Source: Bryobacterales bacterium (GTDB taxonomy: Bacteria > Acidobacteriota > Terriglobia > Bryobacterales > Bryobacteraceae). Taken from it: 36,017 nt of DNA. Shown here piece after piece: positions 1 to 7,409 of the stretch. Both the position numbers and the translations under genes were made by a program. The stretch is from assembly GCA_016789745.1 (NCBI GenBank), contig JAEUQF010000121.1:1-36017 (forward strand), read 5' to 3'. The notes beneath the pieces are model-generated. The model worked only from the letters and a program-made list of their open reading frames with translations. It was not told where the DNA came from and made no database searches. Within the stretch, counting starts at the first letter, position 1. Every line of letters starts with the position of its first letter.

Positions 1-225
1 TACGGGCCGCTCTCCCGTCTCGGCGCACACGAACACCACGCTCCCTTGAACCTGCGCTCGCATTTCTTTCTTCGGAAGATTGATGTTGACAAAGGAAACC
101 GGCACCCGCGCGGCTTCCAGCTGTTCGCACAACGCCAACGCGCGGTAACGCGACTCGCCGTGCGCGAGTCCGTCACGGATGTCCACTGAAATCGCGGCCG
201 CCGGCGGGGTTCGCCGTTCCCTCAA
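1..225 (-). CDS. Unrecognised small protein, 3' end outside window
   Basis: The frame is open from the proposed start to the window edge, giving 75 residues without a stop. I propose a TTG start at 225-223 because it overlaps the stop codon of the upstream gene (TTGA), the usual sign of translational coupling. A GTG at 186-184 is the alternative. The visible part has a basic, proline/alanine-rich start (RERRTPPAAA), then mixed helix/strand sequence (VPVSFVNINLPKKE, then GSVVFVCAETGERP). I do not recognise the family. The R-x-x-R start and the beta-rich later part loosely recall PilZ domains, but the usual D/N-x-S-x-x-G motif is not visible, so no function is assigned. It probably forms an operon with the coiled-coil protein just upstream. 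Confidence 0.5.
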   Translation of the reverse strand, partial: MRERRTPPAAAISVDIRDGLAHGESRYRALALCEQLEAARVPVSFVNINLPKKEMRAQVQGSVVFVCAETGERPV

Positions 226-479
226 AGCTTGGAGGCCCGGCCCAGCGTCTTCTGCATGTGACTCTTGATCTTGGTTTCCATCTGCTCCATCTCCTGCAGA
301 TCGGCACGCAGCAGAGCCTGCTTGTCGATCTTGGCATTGCGCATCTCGGTCTGGGCCTGCATGCGGGCCGTCTGGATGTCCTGCAACGCCGGACGCAGCA
401 CCCCGTTGATGTAGCGCGTTTCGCTGGCGCTGAGGATCCGGTCACGCCAGTTACTGATGCTCTTGTTTCCTAATGCCAT
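222..479 (-). CDS. Small hypothetical coiled-coil protein (85 aa)
   Basis: This is an 85-residue protein with no membrane segment or signal peptide. Roughly residues 30-78 are rich in Gln, Glu, Met, Lys and Ala in a heptad-like pattern (QTARMQAQTEM, then LQEMEQMETKI), which predicts one long amphipathic helix or coiled coil. The ATG at 479-477 is preceded by AGGAG about ten bases upstream, a somewhat long spacing. The gene is divergent from the cyclase-like gene starting at 535 and overlaps the next minus-strand gene by its stop codon. Small helical proteins of this sort are often chaperones or structural adaptors (for example of flagella or secretion systems), but nothing here identifies a family. 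Function unknown. Confidence 0.6.
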   Translation of the reverse strand: MALGNKSISNWRDRILSASETRYINGVLRPALQDIQTARMQAQTEMRNAKIDKQALLRADLQEMEQMETKIKSHMQKTLGRASKL

Positions 480-514
480 GGGACGTCGTCTCCTGCCGAA
501 CCGTAATGTCGCTC

Positions 515-520
515 AGTATA
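515..520 (-). promoter_or_regulatory. Candidate -10 box (TATACT) for the minus-strand small-protein operon
   Basis: TATACT (one mismatch from TATAAT) lies on the minus strand 35 bases before the ATG at 479, inside the 55-bp divergent spacer. No good -35 box was found at 16-18 bp spacing, so this is a weak call based on the -10 alone. Confidence 0.25.
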
Positions 521-534
521 TCGTAATCATAGAG

Positions 535-1725
535 ATGACAGCGGACGTAGGCAGACTTTTCGCGGCCACCGCGGAGTGGTTGCGATCGCAGCAATATCAG
601 CGCGACGGCGATTGCTTCGTGCGCGGCGAGTTCCCCATGCAACTGACGGGGCCGGTCTCCGGCGTCGACCACAACTTTCTCAGCGGCTATGCTCTGCTGC
701 ACGCGGCCACGGCGATTCGTACCGGAGCCCTGCCGGACGGCGTGGCAGCGGTCACCAGCACGATTCTGCAAGCCGGCCGCGACCTGCCCCGCGCATATCA
801 ATCGGCGGCGGGTACCGGGAACTGGTACAAAGATTACGGCGACGGCTTGCATGGTCCCTGCGGGTATTCATGGCCGGGCGGCCTCGCGCTCAGCTTGCGC
901 GACGACTATGACGACACGGCGGTAGCCGCACTGCTTGGCGTACTGGGCCATGCTTCCTCCGTGGCGCCCCACGCCAGCCTATTCGATGACGCTGTCTTCG
1001 ATCCGGACCGTCACCGCCTGGTGCCGAAATCCCAACGCCGTCTAGAGATCACCGGCGTCGAACGAAACGTGTACATGAGTTGGGTACTGTCGCATCCGGC
1101 TCCTCCCCGCCACGATGGCACACTACGCATCCTCACCGTGCCGGACGACAATTCGGTTGAGCTGACGACAGCCGCCAACATCTATACGGCCTTGCATGCT
1201 CTGGGTGCGGACCCGCAGGCCGCCGCCCAGCGCGGCACGCGGCGATTCGTCAACCGGTTGCTGTGTCACTGCCTTGGGAAACTGCGGGAAGGTGATGCCT
1301 CCTACATGGATTTTGCTTCTTCCTACTATCCGCGGGTGCCGTTCGCGCCCGTTGCCTTTCTGCTCCGGAACGAGTGGCTCACCGGCGGTGCTCTCCTGGA
1401 GGACGCGACGCGGACGGTGATCGCCGGCGTGCTACTGCACGTGGATCCCCATGCCGGATGGCGATCCCACGGCTTTGCCAACGCGGCGTATTGGCTGAAC
1501 TCCGCCGCTTGGGCCGTGCTACTCGGGTTGGTGGATGCTGGCAGCATTGGCGGGCTTGCCCGAAGCATATGGCTCCACCTGCTATCCCAACGGGACGATT
1601 CCGCGCCTTGGCCCGATATCGAATTCTTCCACGGCGCCCATCTGGGGAACTACAGCGGCCGCCCCTATGCCGCTGCCTTCCTGCTGGAGACGATGGCCGT
1701 GCTGCGGGCAGCAGAATTGTTATGA
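535..1725 (+). CDS. Terpene-cyclase-like (alpha/alpha)6-barrel protein with DXDD motif
   Basis: The protein has 396 residues, counted from the ATG at 535. An in-frame ATG at 457 would overlap the divergent gene and extend the protein with unconvincing residues. The sequence consists of helical repeats typical of squalene-hopene cyclase/prenyltransferase-like toroids. Residues 124-129 read DYDDTA, matching the DXDD(T/A) acid motif of class II terpene cyclases. A second block at 208-223 (VELTTAANIYTALHAL) resembles the inner-helix repeat also found in uncharacterised members of this fold. At 396 residues it is shorter than squalene-hopene cyclase (about 630), so it would hold a single barrel. 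It heads a plus-strand operon and overlaps the next gene by ATGA. It may be a cyclase of a lipid carrier or product, or a non-catalytic or glycan-active barrel; the motif is seen, the activity is inferred. Confidence 0.7.
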   Translation: MTADVGRLFAATAEWLRSQQYQRDGDCFVRGEFPMQLTGPVSGVDHNFLSGYALLHAATAIRTGALPDGVAAVTSTILQAGRDLPRAYQSAAGTGNWYKDYGDGLHGPCGYSWPGGLALSLRDDYDDTAVAALLGVLGHASSVAPHASLFDDAVFDPDRHRLVPKSQRRLEITGVERNVYMSWVLSHPAPPRHDGTLRILTVPDDNSVELTTAANIYTALHALGADPQAAAQRGTRRFVNRLLCHCLGKLREGDASYMDFASSYYPRVPFAPVAFLLRNEWLTGGALLEDATRTVIAGVLLHVDPHAGWRSHGFANAAYWLNSAAWAVLLGLVDAGSIGGLARSIWLHLLSQRDDSAPWPDIEFFHGAHLGNYSGRPYAAAFLLETMAVLRAAELL

Positions 1726-2519
1726 GCGCCGCGCCCGTCACCGCCATCATCACCAACTATCGCTGCGAACCGTGGCTGGCCAGGGCCATCGACTCTGTCC
1801 TGGCGCAGACCTACCCTCCGGCGCGTCTGATTGTTGTGGATGATGCTGGCGATGCTGCGGCCTTCGATGCCATCCGGCAGCGCTACTCCGCACAAAGCAT
1901 TCACTGGATGCGCTCCTCCCGCAATGCCGGGCAGTTCCGCATCTATAACCTGCTGCTGCCGGCAATCGAGACGGAGTTCGTCGCCTTCCAGGATGCCGAC
2001 GATTTCAGCCTGCCGCTTCGCCTGGCTACGCAACTGGCACAGGCTCGCCGCTGCAATCTCGATATCACCGGCACGCACGTGCAAACCGAGACTCTGGACG
2101 GACAACTCGTGGATCTGCTGCAAACACCGGAAGACGTCAACCGCACGCTACGCTGGCGCTGCCGGGGACGCGTGATCTTCGGCGCCACTACGCTCTGCCG
2201 CACAGACTTCCTGCGGCGCTTGGGCGGCTTTGACGGCGCGGCGCGTTTTGGTGCGGACACGGAACTCATCTACCGCGCGGTATTCCTGGGCGCGGTGGGC
2301 AACGTGCCGCAGCCTCTGTATCATGCCTGCCTCCGCCCCGGGTCCCTGATGCGAAGTCCGGAGACCGGGATGGGCAGCCCCGCCCGCACCGCCTATCGCC
2401 GCCGCATCCGGTCCCAGTTCTACCGGCGCCGCTGCCTGAGTCTGATCGGAAGGCTGCATCCGCAGGACCTGAGACCACGCCCCAACGACATGGACTTCAC
2501 TCTGGAGCGCATCGGATAG
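1722..2519 (+). CDS. Family 2 glycosyltransferase (GT-A)
   Basis: This is a 265-residue inverting GT-A glycosyltransferase, expected to move a sugar from a nucleotide-sugar donor to a membrane-bound or soluble acceptor in the cytoplasm. It opens with a typical GT2 strand-loop (VTAIITNYRCEPWLARAIDSV), has the nucleotide-binding VVDD at about 38-41 and a DADD metal-binding motif at 91-94. A later GADTELIYRA segment fits the acceptor-side catalytic acid region. It lacks membrane segments. The ATG at 1722 overlaps the preceding stop (ATGA), which fixes the start; the longer open frame upstream is the shadow of the previous gene. The next gene, an asparagine-synthetase-like protein, follows after 3 bp. 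The sugar and acceptor cannot be read from the sequence. Confidence 0.85.
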   Translation: MSAAPVTAIITNYRCEPWLARAIDSVLAQTYPPARLIVVDDAGDAAAFDAIRQRYSAQSIHWMRSSRNAGQFRIYNLLLPAIETEFVAFQDADDFSLPLRLATQLAQARRCNLDITGTHVQTETLDGQLVDLLQTPEDVNRTLRWRCRGRVIFGATTLCRTDFLRRLGGFDGAARFGADTELIYRAVFLGAVGNVPQPLYHACLRPGSLMRSPETGMGSPARTAYRRRIRSQFYRRRCLSLIGRLHPQDLRPRPNDMDFTLERIG

Positions 2520-2522
2520 CAC

Positions 2523-4193
2523 ATGGCAGGACTTCTGTTCGCTGTCGGGTCCCGCGAGAGTTGGGCAACCAACGTGTGCCGCCGTCGTGTGCCCGGGATG
2601 CTGCACTACCCGTGGCTGCGCGCACGGGAACACCACACGCTCTGGTTTCATGCCGCGCTGGTACTCCATCGCGACGTGGAGCCCGTGCTGTGGGAACAGA
2701 CAGAATGCGGCCTGTTTGTTGCGGTGTATGGCGAGTACTATCCGCACCACCAGCGAATTGCCTGCCGGCAGGCCGCCGCCCGGGAGATCGCCCAAATCTA
2801 CCGCCAGTCCGACTGGAACCGGCTCAAGAACAACAACGGCCTCTACAACCTGGTGTTGTGGGACGAAACTGCCCGCACGCTGGTGGTCGCAAGTGACATG
2901 ACTGGTGCCCTCCTGCTGTTCCAGCAACGGATCGAAGGGGAAGGCGTCATCTGGTCCAGTGAGGCCGCCCCTGCGACCATGGCCGATCTTGATGACAGCG
3001 GCATCCTGCAATTGCTGAGCATCGGCTATCAACCCGGGTTGGAAACGGCATGCCGCGACGTGCGAGTTTTCCCTCCGGCTACCGTTGCCGTGCACCGCCC
3101 CGCACAGCCAGTGGAAACCAGCACTGGCTTGGAAGCTCATGCCTCACCCGCCGCCCTTCGCCAACAGTTCCCCGATTTGCTGGAGGCTGCGGTTAACCTG
3201 CGCCTCTCCGGCCGTCCTGCACAGCTGCCGCTGACCGGAGGCCTTGATTCTCGAGCGATCGGCGCCTTTCTATCCCAGGCCGGCGTCAACGCCGAAGCAT
3301 TCACCATCGAAGCGGGTCAGCCCCGCGACGCCGCCATCGCCCCCCGCCTGGCCGCGGTGCTCGGCTTCCCGCACAGCGTCATACCGTCGGACCCACAGCG
3401 CCTTCGCACGCATCGGCGCATGCTGCAAGCGGCGCTCGGACTGACTGCGGACTGGCACCCGGCCCATTATCTGCCGGTGTGCGGTGCAGGCCGGGAGGGC
3501 ACGGACCTCTGGCTGGGCTATCTGGGCGGCACCGTCACTGGCGCCACGGTTCATCGCGAAGGCGAGTCGGCGGGGCTCGCCGCACTCACGGCGAACGCGC
3601 TCGATCCGTTCCTTGGCCGCACGCTGGCAGCACTGCCGTGGGATGCGGGCATTCCGCCCGGTGCTCCGCAGGCCCCCCGGGAACTGCTGGTGAACCTCTA
3701 TGCGCGCCAGCGCCGCTATACCAGCTATCTGCCGCGCCTGGCGTGGAACTTCGGCGCTCCCGTCTGCCCGTTCGCCGATAGCCGCCTGCTGCATGCCGCA
3801 CTTGCCGCCGGTCGCGCCGACCTTTCCTCCGGCGACGCGCTAAGGCGCCTGCTGCTGCGCGACTTCCCCGAACTTGCCGAGATCCCGAATGCCAACGACG
3901 GACTTCCGCTCCATGCCTCGTCCCGTCGTTGGAAGCGAAACCTGCTTCGCCGCCTGGGACTCGGCAAACTGGCGCGGCGCTTCTGGCCCTCCCTCCGCCG
4001 CGGCTACGACTATTCCCGTCTCCATGGCATCGCCGCCGAAATGACCGAACTCGTCCGTCTGGAAGCGGCGATGGAAATGCCTTCAGATTTGTCCCCCATG
4101 GCTCGACTCGCCCTTGGCCCCATCCTGCTGCTGGCCGGTGACGACGCCCGGCACTCGATTCCGCAACTGGTCTACCCTAATACTTCGCTATGA
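2523..4193 (+). CDS. Asparagine-synthetase-like ATP-dependent ligase without glutaminase Cys
   Basis: The 556-residue protein has an N-terminal half resembling a class II glutamine amidotransferase domain (about 1-200) and a C-terminal adenylating synthetase domain. The PP-loop is clear at 237-244 (LTGGLDSR; canonical S-G-G-x-D-S), so it should activate a carboxylate as an acyl-adenylate. The N-terminus is MAGLLF rather than MCG, and no Cys follows Met, so glutamine hydrolysis should be absent. That is the state seen in beta-lactam synthetases and in non-glutaminase AsnB homologues of natural-product and glycan clusters. It starts 3 bp after the GT2 gene and overlaps the oxygenase gene by ATGA. 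The substrate is unknown. It might amidate a uronic acid or acylate an amino sugar (inference). Confidence 0.8.
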   Translation: MAGLLFAVGSRESWATNVCRRRVPGMLHYPWLRAREHHTLWFHAALVLHRDVEPVLWEQTECGLFVAVYGEYYPHHQRIACRQAAAREIAQIYRQSDWNRLKNNNGLYNLVLWDETARTLVVASDMTGALLLFQQRIEGEGVIWSSEAAPATMADLDDSGILQLLSIGYQPGLETACRDVRVFPPATVAVHRPAQPVETSTGLEAHASPAALRQQFPDLLEAAVNLRLSGRPAQLPLTGGLDSRAIGAFLSQAGVNAEAFTIEAGQPRDAAIAPRLAAVLGFPHSVIPSDPQRLRTHRRMLQAALGLTADWHPAHYLPVCGAGREGTDLWLGYLGGTVTGATVHREGESAGLAALTANALDPFLGRTLAALPWDAGIPPGAPQAPRELLVNLYARQRRYTSYLPRLAWNFGAPVCPFADSRLLHAALAAGRADLSSGDALRRLLLRDFPELAEIPNANDGLPLHASSRRWKRNLLRRLGLGKLARRFWPSLRRGYDYSRLHGIAAEMTELVRLEAAMEMPSDLSPMARLALGPILLLAGDDARHSIPQLVYPNTSL

Positions 4194-4975
4194 GCCCCAT
4201 CGACCTTGCGGAGTTTGAGCAGGCCGGCTTCGTGCGCGGGCCCCAATTGCTGGATGTCGCACAACTGGAGCAGGTGCGGGATGCCGTCGCCCGGCTGCTC
4301 GACGCCAGCAGCGCCGGCATGGACCGTCTGCTGATGTATCGCAGTTCCGGCGCAGGCGCGGACCGGCAGGTGCACGTGGTGGGAGCCAGTCTTGCCGAAC
4401 CTGCCATTGCCGGCCTGGTCAGGCATCCGCTGCTTGCTTCCTGGATCACCCGCCTGCTGGGCTGCCGCCAGGCGCGCTTCTTCCGCGATCAGATCTTCGT
4501 AAAAAAACCGCGCTCCCATGGCGTCGTGCCATGGCACCAGGATTACTCGGATTGGACGCATACCAGTCCGCCAACCCACATCACCTGTTGGATCGCGCTC
4601 GACGATGCCACTCCGGCCAGTGGCTGTCTGCAGTACGTCCGCGGTCGCCAGATCGAGGTGCTGCCCAAGATTACCCGCGAGGATACTCTGGAATCCGCCT
4701 TGCTTCGACTGCCGGCGGAGGTTCGGGAGAACTTCGCTCCCGAACCCGTCGACGTACCGGCCGGTGGGTGCGTCTTTCATCACTGCCTCACCATTCACGG
4801 CTCGGCGGCGAACACCAGTGCCCATCCGCGGCGAGCCATCGCGCTCGCCTTCATGCATCCGGAAACCCGCGCCATCGCCAGCCGGCCCGTGATTCCCGGG
4901 GGGGCCGCGTTCCCTCCAGGCGCGCTCATCGAAGGAGACCTATTCCCTCTGATCGGAGACACGCATGCCAGCTAA
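4190..4975 (+). CDS. Phytanoyl-CoA dioxygenase (PhyH)-family Fe(II)/2-oxoglutarate oxygenase
   Basis: This 261-residue protein shows the complete Fe(II)-binding triad of the PhyH family: H116 and D118 in PWHQDYSDW and a distal His at 203 in IHGSAANTS. An Arg pair at 214-215 (HPRRAIAL) follows at the position that binds 2-oxoglutarate. Such enzymes hydroxylate or otherwise oxidise unactivated carbons using O2 and 2-oxoglutarate, releasing succinate and CO2. It is soluble and of normal family length. The start ATG overlaps the previous stop (ATGA). Its 3' end overlaps the next gene by 11 bp. In this operon it probably hydroxylates a lipid, amino-acid or sugar part of the product; the substrate is not deducible. 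Confidence 0.85.
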   Translation: MSPIDLAEFEQAGFVRGPQLLDVAQLEQVRDAVARLLDASSAGMDRLLMYRSSGAGADRQVHVVGASLAEPAIAGLVRHPLLASWITRLLGCRQARFFRDQIFVKKPRSHGVVPWHQDYSDWTHTSPPTHITCWIALDDATPASGCLQYVRGRQIEVLPKITREDTLESALLRLPAEVRENFAPEPVDVPAGGCVFHHCLTIHGSAANTSAHPRRAIALAFMHPETRAIASRPVIPGGAAFPPGALIEGDLFPLIGDTHAS

Positions 4976-5864
4976 CGCGCCTATCGCAGTCTTTGCCTAT
5001 CAACGTTCGGAACTGCTGCAACAGACACTCCACGCACTTTCGCTCTGCGACGCGTTCCACCCCAGTCGCGTGCATGTGTTCTGCGACCAGGCCGCGACGG
5101 CTCGCGATGAACCATCCGTCGCCGCCACCCGTGACGTCGCTCGCGATTGGTGCCGCCAACATGGCACCCGGCTGGTATTGCGCGACGCCAACCTCCATTT
5201 CGCCAACATCACGCAGGGCTTGACGGAGCTGACCGAATCTGAAGGGGCGGTCATTTCGCTCGAAGATGACCATCGCCCCGCCGCCGGATTCCTAGCCTTC
5301 CTCGATCACGCACTGGCCCGCTATCGCGACGAAGAGAACGTCTTCCAGGTGGCCGCGGCCGTACCCGGCCCCATGGAGCCCGGCATCCCCGATACCTTCT
5401 TCCTGCCAGTCCCGATGCCCATCGGCTGGGGTACCTGGCGTCGTGCCTGGCGCTGCTTTGATTGGGATGCGGCCGGTAGCGCCGGCCTGCTGGCCGACCC
5501 CGCCGCGCGTAGCGCCTTTGACCTGGATGGCGCTTATCCTGCTTCGCGACTGCTCGAACGCGCGCTCCGGGGCGACTTCCAGTCCTACTTTATTCGCTGG
5601 TACCTCGCGATGTTCCTCCGGCGTGGGCTAGCGCTGGTTTCCCGCCGCGCTCTGGTCCACAACAGCGGGCTCGATTCCGGTGTCCACGCCATGGCGCCAG
5701 ACGCCGCTCGTAACCGCTTCTTCAACGCCAACTGGAACGGCGCTGACGCCCGGCTGGAGCACAGCCGGGCCTACCCAGCGGAGATCGCCGTCACGCCCGA
5801 GGCGCTAGCCTGGTTCCGCGCGCGGATGCTCTCCTGGAGCACGCGCCGCCAGACAATCGTTTAA
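4965..5864 (+). CDS. GT-A glycosyltransferase of the GNT-I-like/sugar transferase type
   Basis: The 299-residue protein begins PIAVFAYQRSELLQQTL, the standard opening of a bacterial glycosyltransferase group related to GT2 and GT13. LEDDH at 99-103 is the D-x-D-type metal/nucleotide site, and GWGTWRRAW at 154-162 is a signature strongly conserved in this group. A late HNSGLDSGVH block matches the family's conserved C-terminal acceptor region. No membrane span is evident. The ATG at 4965 lies within the end of the oxygenase gene, implying coupling. The last 60 bp overlap, on the opposite strand, the end of the carbamoyltransferase gene. It probably adds one sugar in the same pathway; donor and acceptor are unknown. 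Confidence 0.8.
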   Translation: MPANAPIAVFAYQRSELLQQTLHALSLCDAFHPSRVHVFCDQAATARDEPSVAATRDVARDWCRQHGTRLVLRDANLHFANITQGLTELTESEGAVISLEDDHRPAAGFLAFLDHALARYRDEENVFQVAAAVPGPMEPGIPDTFFLPVPMPIGWGTWRRAWRCFDWDAAGSAGLLADPAARSAFDLDGAYPASRLLERALRGDFQSYFIRWYLAMFLRRGLALVSRRALVHNSGLDSGVHAMAPDAARNRFFNANWNGADARLEHSRAYPAEIAVTPEALAWFRARMLSWSTRRQTIV

Positions 5865-7409
5865 AACAAATGCCGCGACTTCTGTTCCCGCGAAATCCTC
5901 CAGAATGTTCGCGGCAGTGTAGGCGATCGGCTTCCCGGGCCCATTCAGCGATGTGTTGATCAGCCCCACCTCGCCCGACTCGGCTTCAAACTCCCGCAGC
6001 AGTTCCCACAGGCGTGGATTCTGGCATCGTGCTACGGTCTGGATGCGGCTGGTACCGTCGGCGTGTGTTGCTTCGGCCGCCAGACCTGCCGGCATCCGGT
6101 ATTGATACAGCATGTAGGGCGACAGCGGCTGCCCGGGAAAGTGAGCAGCGAAGGTCTCGTCCCGCATCACGCAGGCCAGCGGCCGGTACCACTGCCTACC
6201 TTTCACTCCCTCACTCATCCTCCGCCGCATGCCGGCGACCCGTGCCGACCCCAGCAGGGAACGGTGGCCCAGCGCCCGCGGTCCCAACTCCGAGCGCCCT
6301 TGCGCATAGGCAATGATCTGGCCCGCCGCCAGACGCCGCGCCACCACTCTTGGATCGTACGCCTGCAGCGACAGCCCCCTCTGCGCCCAGGCGGCCTCCG
6401 CATCGGCCAGCGGCCTGCCGCAGCGATAAACGTCGAAAGGCTCCGGCGTGATGCCGAAGTGCTGCTGTAGGGCGAACAATGCCGCCCCCATCGCCTGCCC
6501 GGCGTCGTTGCAGTGCGGTGGTATCGTCACCTTTGGCACCTGCTCGCGAATGACGGTGTTTGCCGGCAGATTCAGAGCGCAGCCGCCCGAAAGCGCCAGT
6601 GTGTCGACGGCATGCCGGCGGCAGATCGACTCGCAATAGCCCGCCCAAACTTCGGTGAACTGGCGCTGCAGCGCTCCCACCAGCGATGCCCGATCCGCGA
6701 ATCCAGGATGCCCCTCTACGTATTCGACCAACGGCCTCGCTATCACGCGCTGCCGGTCGCGATCGGCGTACGCGAAGTCCGCCGCCACCGACCGGATCAG
6801 TTCGTCACAAGCATCGAAGTCACCCCCGTACGGTGGCATCGCCATCATCGAACCAGCCGCCGACGGCGTCTTTCCAAAGCCCAGTAAGTAGCCGATGGCC
6901 GACCACCCAAAGCCCGTGCTGTACCATGGCAGCGAATCGCGGTCCACCAGCATCAAACAACCATCGAAGAGAAAAGCGCAGTTGCGCGAGAACGTCCCGC
7001 GCCCTTCATTGACGGCCACCACGCAGCGCGCCGGCCATCCGCCAACATGCAGCGCGCACATGGCATGACACACCTCGTGTGCCACCACCAGGCAGGGCAA
7101 GGTGCGCCCCAACATCGTTGAAGTTGATTCGGCGCAAAGCAACCGCGCTGCCGCGATCTCCTCCTGCAGATGCGCCAGGTTCTCCACCTGCGCTACCGCG
7201 CTGCGCACGTTGGTGCTGAATGCCAGGAAATCGATGTCCCACGGCGCGAGGCCGGTCGCCTCCCACAAATGATCCAAAGCCGCCTGAACCTGCGAATCAT
7301 GCCGTATGCGAGAGATCCGCTCGGTCTCCACCGCGAACTCCAACCGCGCGCCGTCGAACAGAGCCAGCCCTGTATCGTGGCCCATGGTGTGAAGGGCCAG
7401 AAGCCTCAT
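5805..7409 (-). CDS. NodU/CmcH/TobZ-type O-carbamoyltransferase
   Basis: At 534 residues this is the usual length of two-domain carbamoyltransferases, which transfer a carbamoyl group from carbamoyl phosphate through carbamoyl-AMP to a hydroxyl. The Kae1-like N-terminal domain opens MRLLALHTMGHDTGLALF. HEVCH at 111-115 corresponds to the metal-binding HxxxH loop, and SGGCALN at 274-280 is the nucleotide-binding turn. The C-terminal domain carries the hallmark GRSELGPRALGHRSLL (371-386), with WYRPLA just beyond. The start overlaps the upstream GT stop (ATGA). As the last gene of the minus-strand operon it probably decorates the product at a late step, as NodU does for Nod factors and TobZ for aminoglycosides. 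Its tail overlaps the convergent gene by 60 bp. Confidence 0.92.
   Translation of the reverse strand: MRLLALHTMGHDTGLALFDGARLEFAVETERISRIRHDSQVQAALDHLWEATGLAPWDIDFLAFSTNVRSAVAQVENLAHLQEEIAAARLLCAESTSTMLGRTLPCLVVAHEVCHAMCALHVGGWPARCVVAVNEGRGTFSRNCAFLFDGCLMLVDRDSLPWYSTGFGWSAIGYLLGFGKTPSAAGSMMAMPPYGGDFDACDELIRSVAADFAYADRDRQRVIARPLVEYVEGHPGFADRASLVGALQRQFTEVWAGYCESICRRHAVDTLALSGGCALNLPANTVIREQVPKVTIPPHCNDAGQAMGAALFALQQHFGITPEPFDVYRCGRPLADAEAAWAQRGLSLQAYDPRVVARRLAAGQIIAYAQGRSELGPRALGHRSLLGSARVAGMRRRMSEGVKGRQWYRPLACVMRDETFAAHFPGQPLSPYMLYQYRMPAGLAAEATHADGTSRIQTVARCQNPRLWELLREFEAESGEVGLINTSLNGPGKPIAYTAANILEDFAGTEVAAFVLNDCLAARAPGEHPRAEPG

Noticed and set aside
2523..4193. Asparagine-synthetase homologue as the cyclase of a lasso-peptide cluster, with the nucleotidyltransferase at 32454 as a tailoring enzyme
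   Set aside because: No precursor peptide, PqqD-like recognition protein or transglutaminase-like leader protease is seen nearby, and the nucleotidyltransferase is about 28 kb away. Glycan genes surround both.
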